Positions 1 through 5,758 of a stretch of 7,596 nt of DNA are shown piece after piece (positions within the stretch are counted from its first letter, which is position 1; every line of letters starts with the position of its first letter). Origin of the DNA: Bacteroidota bacterium (GTDB lineage: Bacteria; Bacteroidota; Bacteroidia; Bacteroidales; VadinHA17); the NCBI GenBank assembly GCA_030613125.1, contig JAUWMO010000159.1:1-7596 (forward strand), written 5' to 3'. The notes below the pieces were generated by a model. The model was not told the DNA's origin and made no database searches. It worked only from the letters and a program-made list of their open reading frames with translations. Position numbers and translations under genes: made by a program.

Positions 1-625
1 CTCCACCCCCTCCGGAGGAAGTTTTTGCCCCTGAAAAATTAAAAAACGAACCATTCTCCCTTAGGAATGGATACGGACTTATCCAGTGCTGGTCGGGCTT
101 GATCTCTTTCAAAATTTTCTCCACCTTCCAGCTAATCACTATTCCTTTTTTCTCATCAAGCTCTTCATTGTTTATAATATAATCTTCAACGACAGGTGGT
201 AAAATATAAGGAAATGCATTTTCCAGGCGACCAATCTCTTTCGGATCGGCTGGATCAGTAATATCAATTGCAACCAGATCAATGTAACTGTCAACAAATA
301 ATGTATTGTTGCGTACTGCCATATCAACATTCCCCGGAATCTCAATGAAAACAATGAATTCAGGATTTTTTGGATTCTCATTGTCGACCACATGGACTCC
401 TTTTAATTCTTCATTAATAAAAATTAAATTGTCTTTGAAGTAAATTTTGCCCGGTTTTTGCAGAGTTTGTGAAGGGGAAACTTTAACAGCGGACCTTAGA
501 TCTTCATATGTCATGTAAACAGGTGAGTTCATGGTCTTTTCTTCCCATAAGCTATCATGACATGAAGTAATTCCAAATGAAATTACTATTAATACAAAAG
601 ATAATATGTTTTTCTGGGTTACCAT
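1..625 (-). CDS. LVIVD-repeat lipoprotein, N-terminal part (cut by window edge)
   Basis: About 208 residues are visible, starting at the ATG complementary to 623-625; the gene runs off the left edge. The N-terminus is a lipoprotein signal peptide: a hydrophobic stretch at residues 7-19, then the lipobox ITSC with Cys22 as the lipidation site. The protein is therefore likely anchored in the outer membrane or on the cell surface. Residues 58-140 show the LVIVD pattern of beta-propeller proteins (GKIYFKDNLIFINEELKGVH, then DNENPKNPEF, VDMAVRNNTLFVDSY, and DLVAIDITDPADPKEIGRL). Each blade has a short strand pair followed by an I/V-D-x-x-x-P turn. A glycine-rich segment (SSGGGG) lies at the cut end. 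Function is unknown; such propellers usually mediate protein or ligand contacts. The family call rests on the repeat pattern. It is transcribed divergently from the barrel gene. Confidence 0.82.
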   Translation of the reverse strand, partial: MVTQKNILSFVLIVISFGITSCHDSLWEEKTMNSPVYMTYEDLRSAVKVSPSQTLQKPGKIYFKDNLIFINEELKGVHVVDNENPKNPEFIVFIEIPGNVDMAVRNNTLFVDSYIDLVAIDITDPADPKEIGRLENAFPYILPPVVEDYIINNEELDEKKGIVISWKVEKILKEIKPDQHWISPYPFLRENGSFFNFSGAKTSSGGGG

Positions 626-768
626 AATCAGGAATTTTAATGGATTAATAAAATAATTAGACTAATTTGTTTTTATAAGATTATTGCCGTAATTGAAACA
701 AACTATAGAAATAAAACAGTAGAAGCATTATTTTTAGTTGCTAAACTCAAAAATCACACCAAACTATT
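626..768. promoter_or_regulatory. Divergent intergenic region with promoters for both flanking genes (inferred)
   Basis: This 143-bp AT-rich spacer lies between two divergent start codons, so it must hold promoters for both unless transcription enters from elsewhere. No convincing Bacteroidetes promoter (TTTG near -33, TAnnTTTG near -7) was found. The nearest match on the plus strand is TATTTTTA at 729-736, one base off, with no properly spaced TTTG upstream. Neither start codon has a clear Shine-Dalgarno sequence. Confidence 0.4.
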
Positions 769-1512
769 ATGAAAAACAATAAATTTCATCTTAACAACTT
801 GTCACTATTATTAATATCCCTTACAATAGCCTCATTTTCTATTTCCAGTTCGGTTTATGGGCAAATGGGAAATGATATAAAAGGTTCAGGTAATTACCGG
901 GAAGAACCCGAGAATGTAAATTTTGCCACAACCGACACTACAAAAACTTTAAAAATTGGTGATATCCCCATAGTAAAAGACTATGACAGAGAAAAGATGA
1001 ATACGGACACTGTTACGGGAATAAAAAAAGGCTTGTATAGGACTGGGTACATGAGTTTTATGTCTCTTGGATTTCTACCGGGAAGTAGTAAGGAGTTTGA
1101 AAATCTTACCCCGGTCAGTATGAAAATGAGCCACGGCTTTATTACACCTGGTGGTTTTTATACCGGAATAGGAGTTGGCATTGAAACATTTCAACCCGCA
1201 ATTATGCCGGTATTTCTGGACATAAGGGTTTTTTTTACAAAAGGATTGGTACGCCCATGGATCAATGGAACTGCGGGATACGCCATTACCCTTAACAGGG
1301 AAATTTATAATACCCTCTGGAAGGGTGGCGAAGCACTTGGAATAGGAGGCGGACTGTCTTACCTGGTAAGTGAAACATCCTGCATTAGTTTTTTTATTGG
1401 ATACAGGTTCCAGAAATTAGTCAGCACCGAAACAGATTATCAGGGACATGAAACAAAAATGATTGCAAAATATAACCGGGTTGAAGTAAGGATTGGTATT
1501 ATTTTTCATTAA
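769..1512 (+). CDS. Predicted outer-membrane beta-barrel protein, unknown function
   Basis: The 247-residue product has a Sec signal peptide: a basic/polar start (MKNNKFH), a hydrophobic core at about residues 11-25 and a likely cleavage after SSVYG, leaving Gln at the mature N-terminus. Residues 33-90 are polar and probably a periplasmic segment. From about residue 95 the sequence alternates short amphipathic strands and turns rich in Gly and aromatics (FITPGGFYTGIGVGIETF, VFLDIRVFF, RPWINGTAGYAI, GIGGGLSYLV, ISFFIGYRF, NRVEVRIGIIF). This is typical of a small barrel of about eight strands ending in a C-terminal strand. I do not recognise a named family. Cys205 is in a predicted strand. The ATG is the first in frame and gives the full signal peptide. 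The gene stands 171 bp before the carboxypeptidase gene and could be its own transcription unit. Confidence 0.75.
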   Translation: MKNNKFHLNNLSLLLISLTIASFSISSSVYGQMGNDIKGSGNYREEPENVNFATTDTTKTLKIGDIPIVKDYDREKMNTDTVTGIKKGLYRTGYMSFMSLGFLPGSSKEFENLTPVSMKMSHGFITPGGFYTGIGVGIETFQPAIMPVFLDIRVFFTKGLVRPWINGTAGYAITLNREIYNTLWKGGEALGIGGGLSYLVSETSCISFFIGYRFQKLVSTETDYQGHETKMIAKYNRVEVRIGIIFH

Positions 1513-1530
1513 TATGGCTTTTTCATTCGT

Positions 1531-1550
1531 AAATTATTGAAAATAATTTT
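1531..1550 (+). terminator. Possible weak terminator after the barrel gene
   Basis: An 8-bp perfect stem, AAATTATT at 1531-1538 and AATAATTT at 1542-1549, closes a GAA loop. It begins 18 bp after the barrel gene's TAA, and the 3' arm runs into further T residues. The stem is entirely A/T, so it would be weak. Position supports a terminator; stability does not. Confidence 0.25.
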
Positions 1551-1578
1551 AATGTTCGTTTCATAACATTTTACTTCA

Positions 1579-1596
1579 TTTCTGTGAAAACAGAAA
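1579..1596 (+). other. Small hairpin with GAAA tetraloop in the spacer before the carboxypeptidase gene
   Basis: TTTCTGT at 1579-1585 pairs perfectly with ACAGAAA at 1590-1596 around a GAAA loop. The 3' arm is followed by A residues rather than a T run, so it is not a classical terminator for plus-strand transcripts. It may be a 5'-leader structure of the peptidase mRNA or chance in AT-rich DNA. The rest of 1513-1683 shows no gene. Confidence 0.2.
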
Positions 1597-1683
1597 AAAC
1601 TTTCTTTCTGAAATCAAATTCTTGTTATCTTCATTCGTTTAAAAGGGATTACTCTGTCCATAACAAAATATAAGTCTTCGATC

Positions 1684-2931
1684 ATGAAAGCACCAAGAAA
1701 AATCATGAGTTTGATATTTTCCATCCTGGTTCTTTATTCCTTCAGCCAACCTGTCCAAATCCCATGGCCTGAGGTTACTGACTCATCCAATCTGGTTGAT
1801 ACACGTTCACAAGAAATTAATTATCAGGTAAAACGTACTTTTTTTTTTCCTGAGATTGGCGTCAATGTAAGCAATGAATTTACCGGAGCCAGGCTTAATG
1901 ATCTCATTTTAATTAATGACAGTACCCTGTCGGGTTTTATCTATCCTGAAAATCATCCTGTTAACATGAGCCCCTGGTATGCTTTCCGGGTATGGTCTGA
2001 CAGCACAAAGGATATTTATTTCAAGCTTCAATACGCACATGGCAGGCACAGGTATCTGCCAAAACTTAGCAGAGATGGAATTAATTGGATTCAAATTGAT
2101 TCCACTGATCTTTTTTCAACTGTAGATGACACAACAACTTTTTTCAGAATTCATCTTAACTATGATGCAATATGGATATCAGCTCAGGAAATTTTGACAT
2201 CAGATTTAACCTACCGTTGGATAGACCGGTTAAGCAGAAAAACTTTCATTACAAGTAATATAATAGGTTATAGCACTTTAGGAAAGCCTATTATGGCTAT
2301 GTCAATTACGGAATCGGATGGTAAAAATCTTTTAGTTATCCTGAGCAGACAGCACCCACCGGAAATTCCCGGCTTTAAGGAAATGATATCCTTTGTTGAA
2401 ACAATTGCCGGAAACAGCAAAACAGCCAGGAAATTCAGAAAAAGATTTGAAGTGGTTGTTGTTCCAATGATGAATCCTGATGGTGTGGATAATGGACATT
2501 GGCGACATAATGCAGGTGGAGTGGACCTGAACCGTGATTGGAGATTTTTTAACCAGCCTGAGACTACCGCATTGAGAAAATTTATTCTTGCGAAGATTCA
2601 AAAGCGGAATGCCAGAGTTCATTATGGCATCGATTTTCATTCAACCCAAACAGACCTTTTTTATCTTCCTGATGAAAAAGACCTGCCAGGCGGTGAAGGT
2701 ATTTCAATGAAATTGCTCAACTCAATAAACAAAAGTTTTCCGGAAAATCCTTTTACCCCTGAACCATCAGGGATTGAAGGGCAAATTTCGAAGAACTGGT
2801 TTCTGCATGAGTTAAAAACTGAAGCCATTACTTATGAAGTTGGAGATAATACTGACAGGGAGATTATTAAAAAAAGGGGTAAAGAGGCTTCCCTTCAATT
2901 GATGAAGATCCTGCTTAAAGAATACAAATAA
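1684..2931 (+). CDS. Exported M14-family zinc carboxypeptidase, cytosolic-carboxypeptidase-like architecture
   Basis: The 415-residue metallopeptidase should remove C-terminal residues from peptides in the periplasm or outside the cell. Residues 1-21 look like a signal peptide (basic MKAPRK, hydrophobic core, SFS). Residues about 48-165 form a beta-sandwich-like N-domain, with NEFTGARLN, YPENHPVNMSPWYAFRVW and HRYLPKLSRDGINW, like that preceding the catalytic domain in cytosolic-carboxypeptidase (CCP/AGBL) relatives. The M14 domain spans about 175-412. Zinc ligands are His224 and Glu227 (HPPE) and His319 (GIDFHS). Substrate-binding Arg274 and the Asn283-Arg284 pair lie in WRHNAGGVDLNRDW. The catalytic Glu is Glu385 (ITYEVGD). 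All key residues are present, so it is probably active. The substrate is unknown. The permease gene starts 5 bp after the stop, suggesting an operon. A run of ten T (1839-1848) encodes Phe53-Phe55. Confidence 0.9.
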   Translation: MKAPRKIMSLIFSILVLYSFSQPVQIPWPEVTDSSNLVDTRSQEINYQVKRTFFFPEIGVNVSNEFTGARLNDLILINDSTLSGFIYPENHPVNMSPWYAFRVWSDSTKDIYFKLQYAHGRHRYLPKLSRDGINWIQIDSTDLFSTVDDTTTFFRIHLNYDAIWISAQEILTSDLTYRWIDRLSRKTFITSNIIGYSTLGKPIMAMSITESDGKNLLVILSRQHPPEIPGFKEMISFVETIAGNSKTARKFRKRFEVVVVPMMNPDGVDNGHWRHNAGGVDLNRDWRFFNQPETTALRKFILAKIQKRNARVHYGIDFHSTQTDLFYLPDEKDLPGGEGISMKLLNSINKSFPENPFTPEPSGIEGQISKNWFLHELKTEAITYEVGDNTDREIIKKRGKEASLQLMKILLKEYK

Positions 2932-2936
2932 TAATC

Positions 2937-4934
2937 ATGATTTCAGAATACCTGAAAATCTTTTTAAGGCAATTTTACAGAAATCCCCTCAACACTATAA
3001 TAAGTATTGCGAGCCTTGTGCTTGGTATTACCTGTACTGTGCTGATGTTGCTCTTTATCAGATATGAACTCAGTTATGATAAATTTCATAAGAACAGGAA
3101 AGACATCTACAGGGTAGTAATTAAATCAGTATCCGAGGACAGGGAAGACATAGTAAGCACAATAACGGCAGCCGTTGGACCATCCTTTCAGCAGGAATTC
3201 CCCGAAGTGATCAATTCAGTAAGGGTAAGGAGTGCCCAATCAGGTTATTTGAAATATAATACAAAAAATATACCGGATAACCAGATCAGATATGTTGATC
3301 CAACTTTTTTCAAGGTCTTTTCTTTCAGGCTTCTCAAAGGCAACCCTGAAACAGCCTTATTACAACCTTATTCAATTGTACTGGAAGAAACAATTGCAAC
3401 AAAGCTTTTCGGTAATCAGGAACCTCTTGGCCAGACAGTTATTTTAAACAATCAGGATGCTTTCATTGTCACCGGTATTATGGAAACCCCACCAAAGAAT
3501 TCCCACATTCAATTCAGCAGCTTAATCTCATTCAACACACTTTATGAAGATTCAAGAATGCATTTGGGATGGGACGGAGGATGGCAATATCTTACTTACA
3601 TACAGCTTAATTCCGGGTTTCCGATAAGTGAATTAATTAAAAAAATGCCTGATTTTATGTACAAAAACATAAATAAAAAATATGAACAGTTTGGAACACG
3701 ACTTGATCCCATATTCGAACCATTGAGCAGGGTGTATCTTCATTCAAAGGCACTGGGTGGCAGTCAGAGGGGGTCAGTAGGTGTCATTCTGATATTCTCA
3801 GCTATTTCGGTTTTCATCCTGGTTTTGGCATCCATTAATTTTATTAACCTGAGTACTGCACAGGGAATTATGCGTTCGCGTGAAGTCGGGATCAGGAAAG
3901 TTTTTGGAGCCCAACGCAGATCCCTTATTTATCAATTCCTGGGTGAATCAATATTAATGAGCATGATAGCTTTAGTACTTGCCTTATTAATTATTGGACT
4001 CATTCTACCACATTTCAACCAACTTGCGTATAAAGACCTTAAATTATTCCATTCCTCTAATTGGATTATAATTGTAGCCTTCCCATTTATTATTTTGTTA
4101 ACAGGCATTTTGTCCGGTGCTTATCCTGCTATTTATCTTTCTGCTTTTCAGCCACTGAGCATAATACAGGGCAAGATGTTCACAGGATCCGGAAAGCAAC
4201 GTATCAGGAATATTCTTGTTTTGTTTCAGTTCTTTATTTCTGTGGTACTTATAATCACGGCCGCCACTTTGAGCAGGCAACTCAAATATATGACCAATAT
4301 AGATCTTGGGTTTGATAAAGATAAAATACTAATCATTTCCCTCACTAGCGAAGAAACAAGTAACAAACATGAAATGATAAAACAGGAATTAAACCTTATA
4401 CCTGAAATATCCTCGTTAAGTGCCTCCTCAAATATGCTTGGTACAGGCATGACAAGTAATGGTTATCTGCCTGAAGGTTTTGAAAACCCGGTTATGGTAA
4501 ATGTAGTTGATGTGGATTTTGATTTTCTTGAAACCTACAACCTGAAAGTTACCTCGGGAAGAGAATTTGACCGGAAATTTGTGAGTGACGAGAATAACTA
4601 CCTGGTTAATGAAACTTTCGTAAAAGAAATGAACTGGGTAAATCCCGTGGGAAAATTCATTAGCAGGAATGGCAAACATGAAGTTCTGGGAATAATAAAT
4701 GATTTCCATTTTGCCCCCATGCACCAGCCAATTAAACCTCTGATATTCACCATGAAACCCTACATAGGTTATAGCTATTTGAATATCAGGTTCAATACTA
4801 ATGATATACCCGGCCTACTTACAAAAATAGAGAACAAATGGGAAAGAGTTGTGCCGGAAGAACCTTTCAAATATAGTTTCCTTACTGACATCCTTCAATC
4901 CTCTTATGGAGCAGAGACCAGAATAAAAAAATAG
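2937..4934 (+). CDS. FtsX/MacB-type ABC transporter permease, N-terminal 665 residues (interrupted by in-frame TAG)
   Basis: This is an inner-membrane permease of the two-module FtsX/MacB type (COG0577), which transmits ATPase-driven movement to a periplasmic domain rather than carrying a substrate through the membrane. TM1 is at about residues 18-42. A first MacB-like periplasmic domain covers 43-280. The first FtsX module follows, with TMs at about 283-305, 337-358 and 376-398 and the cytoplasmic motif EVGIRKVFGA at 316-325. Another TM lies at 425-446, then a second periplasmic domain at 447-645. The frame stops at TAG (4932-4934), just where the last three TMs should begin. Those TMs follow in the same frame to 5306; the joined product would be about 789 residues, usual for the family. 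The gene is 5 bp after the carboxypeptidase. No ATPase gene lies in the window. This piece alone lacks half of its second FtsX module and is probably not fully functional. Confidence 0.88.
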   Translation: MISEYLKIFLRQFYRNPLNTIISIASLVLGITCTVLMLLFIRYELSYDKFHKNRKDIYRVVIKSVSEDREDIVSTITAAVGPSFQQEFPEVINSVRVRSAQSGYLKYNTKNIPDNQIRYVDPTFFKVFSFRLLKGNPETALLQPYSIVLEETIATKLFGNQEPLGQTVILNNQDAFIVTGIMETPPKNSHIQFSSLISFNTLYEDSRMHLGWDGGWQYLTYIQLNSGFPISELIKKMPDFMYKNINKKYEQFGTRLDPIFEPLSRVYLHSKALGGSQRGSVGVILIFSAISVFILVLASINFINLSTAQGIMRSREVGIRKVFGAQRRSLIYQFLGESILMSMIALVLALLIIGLILPHFNQLAYKDLKLFHSSNWIIIVAFPFIILLTGILSGAYPAIYLSAFQPLSIIQGKMFTGSGKQRIRNILVLFQFFISVVLIITAATLSRQLKYMTNIDLGFDKDKILIISLTSEETSNKHEMIKQELNLIPEISSLSASSNMLGTGMTSNGYLPEGFENPVMVNVVDVDFDFLETYNLKVTSGREFDRKFVSDENNYLVNETFVKEMNWVNPVGKFISRNGKHEVLGIINDFHFAPMHQPIKPLIFTMKPYIGYSYLNIRFNTNDIPGLLTKIENKWERVVPEEPFKYSFLTDILQSSYGAETRIKK

Positions 4935-4949
4935 CTGTTTTATTCAACT

Positions 4950-5306
4950 TTGATTGCAATTCTTATTGCCAGTATGGGTTTATTTGGCCTTGCATCTTTC
5001 ACTACAAAACAACGCACAAAAGAGATAAGTATACGGAAAATTCTTGGTGCTTCTTCCTTCACTATTTTAAGCCAACTATCACGTGAATTTTCTATTTGGG
5101 TTCTGATTGCCAACCTGTTGGCCTGGCCTGTAGCCTGGTATATTATACGCAATTTTCTTAATAATTATGCGTATAGAATTACTATCCCTTATGTTTTATT
5201 TATTCTAACCACCCTGGCAACTCTTGTCCTTGCATGGCTGACAGTAGGTTATCAGAGTATTCGTGCATCAGAAACCAATCCGGCTGATACATTGAGGTAT
5301 GAGTAA
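4950..5306 (+). CDS. C-terminal fragment of the same FtsX-type permease, after the in-frame TAG
   Basis: The frame is open from 4935 to the TAA at 5304-5306 and is the same frame as the upstream permease. It encodes the missing second FtsX module: a TM over the first 17 residues (IAILIASMGLFGLASF), the cytoplasmic motif KEISIRKILGAS at about 24-35 (the counterpart of EVGIRKVFGA upstream), TMs at about 48-66 and 79-101, and the usual ending NPADTLRYE. A separate product could start at TTG 4950, 15 nt after the stop, by termination-reinitiation. The next ATG (4974) would cut into the first TM. No ribosome binding site is evident. More likely this is one gene with a recent nonsense mutation, a sequencing error, or readthrough. 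No other lesion is seen in the 123 codons after the stop, so any decay would be recent. Confidence 0.7.
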   Translation: MIAILIASMGLFGLASFTTKQRTKEISIRKILGASSFTILSQLSREFSIWVLIANLLAWPVAWYIIRNFLNNYAYRITIPYVLFILTTLATLVLAWLTVGYQSIRASETNPADTLRYE

Positions 5307-5307
5307 A

Positions 5308-5405
5308 AATAGTGAATAGTGAATGGCGGAAGAAAGAATTTCGGATTTCTGATTAGCAGGAAGCAGGAAAAGTAGGCAGTATGCAGATGTAGCGGAAAGC
5401 ATGGG
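5308..5405 (+). repeat. Drifting heptanucleotide tandem array, G-rich on the plus strand
   Basis: Read in 7-nt steps from 5308, neighbouring units come in near-identical pairs that then change: AATAGTG twice (5308-5321) followed by AATGGCG; GAATTTC then GGATTTC (5336-5349); CAGGAAG then CAGGAAA (5357-5370); AGTAGGC then AGTATGC (5371-5384). Each pair differs at no more than one base, and all share one register over 77 bp. The 98-bp block has 33 G against 9 C and about 71% purine on the plus strand. The register was chosen by eye. Confidence 0.6.
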
Positions 5406-5416
5406 CCGAAATGTAG

Positions 5417-5435
5417 AGCCGAATTGTATTCGGCT
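5417..5435. repeat. Perfect 8-bp inverted repeat with 3-nt loop
   Basis: AGCCGAAT at 5417-5424 pairs perfectly with ATTCGGCT at 5428-5435 around TGT. Neither strand carries a T run next to it, so it is not an obvious intrinsic terminator. It may be a small dispersed palindromic element. Confidence 0.6.
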
Positions 5436-5442
5436 GGAAAAA

Positions 5443-5484
5443 GACCTGCCTGCCCGCCGTAGTATACGAAGGCGTGGTAGGGTC
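5443..5484. repeat. GC-rich imperfect palindrome
   Basis: The arms fold end to end. GACC (5443-5446) pairs with GGTC (5481-5484). CTGCC (5450-5454) pairs with GGTAG (5476-5480), including one G-T wobble. CGCC (5455-5458) pairs with GGCG (5471-5474). Two mismatches separated by one base pair then lead to a G-C pair closing a TATA loop at 5463-5466. A TGC bulge is on the 5' side and a T bulge on the 3' side. It is 27/42 G+C in an AT-rich region. It resembles dispersed palindromic repeats with a CGCC...GGCG core, but other copies cannot be seen here. Confidence 0.5.
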
Positions 5485-5498
5485 TGTGAAGGAATAGA

Positions 5499-5519
5499 GG
5501 CTAAGGTTAAGGGCTAAGG
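5499..5519 (+). repeat. Short direct repeats of TAAGG
   Basis: TAAGG occurs at 5502-5506, 5508-5512 and 5515-5519, spaced 6 and 7 bases apart. GGCTAAGG (5499-5506) is repeated at the end as GGCTAAGG (5512-5519). It appears to be another diverged short-unit array of the kind at 5308-5405. Confidence 0.5.
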
Positions 5520-5583
5520 AGCAAAAAAAATGAGCAAGACGAAGCTCCGGTTCGTCATTATGTTTATTGAGGATTGATAAATT

Positions 5584-5603
5584 AGTAGCAGCGGTAGTAG
5601 CAG
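5584..5603 (+). repeat. AGTAGCAG direct repeat
   Basis: AGTAGCAG at 5584-5591 recurs at 5596-5603, 12 bases apart. It lies in the purine-rich part of the spacer and shares the AGCAG word with the array at 5355-5368. Confidence 0.4.
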
Positions 5604-5671
5604 GAGGCATGGAAAAGTCCGTATGAGGCAGTACTAAATTTCCACTAAGAGAGTAAAGTAGTATGTTGAAA

Positions 5672-5741
5672 GAATTACGAATAACAATTAACATAAAACG
5701 GTTAACATATAACATTTTAAATTTAAATTTCTAATTTTAAG
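5672..5741 (+). repeat. A/T-rich heptanucleotide array with phased AC, upstream of rtcB
   Basis: From 5672 the sequence divides into 7-nt units, the first six ending in AC (at 5677, 5684, 5691, 5698, 5705 and 5712), with four of the six ending TAAC. TTAAC is repeated at 5688-5692 and 5702-5706; TAAC at 5682-5685 and 5710-5713. After 5713 the units lose the C but stay A/T-only with the same feel (ATTTTAA, ATTTAAA). The array ends 17 bp before the rtcB start and so probably overlaps the promoter and leader of rtcB. Confidence 0.55.
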
Positions 5742-5758
5742 AGTACAAGCAATGAATT

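Larger units (their letters stand above)
5307..5758. other. 452-bp non-coding spacer between the permease and rtcB, made of short repeats and hairpins
   Basis: No credible gene is present; the only longer open frame (minus strand, 5353-5715) matches no family I know and its composition follows the repeats. The region contains 7-nt repeat runs at both ends, two inverted repeats in the middle and several short direct repeats, listed separately. Other direct repeats are AGGCAGTA at 5374-5381 and 5626-5633, and a third AGCAGGA at 5599-5605. A 6-bp stem (GACGAA at 5538-5543 with TTCGTC at 5551-5556) is also visible. The rtcB promoter should be near the right end. The only weak candidate is TAATTTTA at 5732-5739, one base off the Bacteroidetes -7 consensus. 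Confidence 0.7.

Noticed and set aside
172..393. 73-codon minus-strand frame starting inside the LVIVD gene
   Set aside because: It overlaps the LVIVD lipoprotein in another frame of the same strand; the lipoprotein frame has a lipobox and repeat motifs, this one has neither.
1522..1638. TTCATTCGT at 1522-1530 and again at 1630-1638 as a possible operator or element boundary
   Set aside because: A 9-bp match about 108 bp apart in AT-rich sequence is weak, and nothing between or beside the copies looks like an inserted element.
4925..4950. Programmed frameshifting at the A7 run to bypass the TAG
   Set aside because: The +1 frame meets TGA within a few codons and the -1 frame does not encode permease-like sequence; the downstream module is in the original frame.
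5353..5715. 120-codon open frame on the minus strand in the permease-rtcB spacer
   Set aside because: The translation has no recognisable domain, and the frame is explained by the purine-rich repeats, which lack stops on the opposite strand. Hydrophobic stretches come from the A/T-rich array.
5307..5758. CRISPR array in the repeat-rich spacer
   Set aside because: No repeat of 20 bp or more with regular unique spacers; the repeats are 7-8 nt and there are no cas genes.
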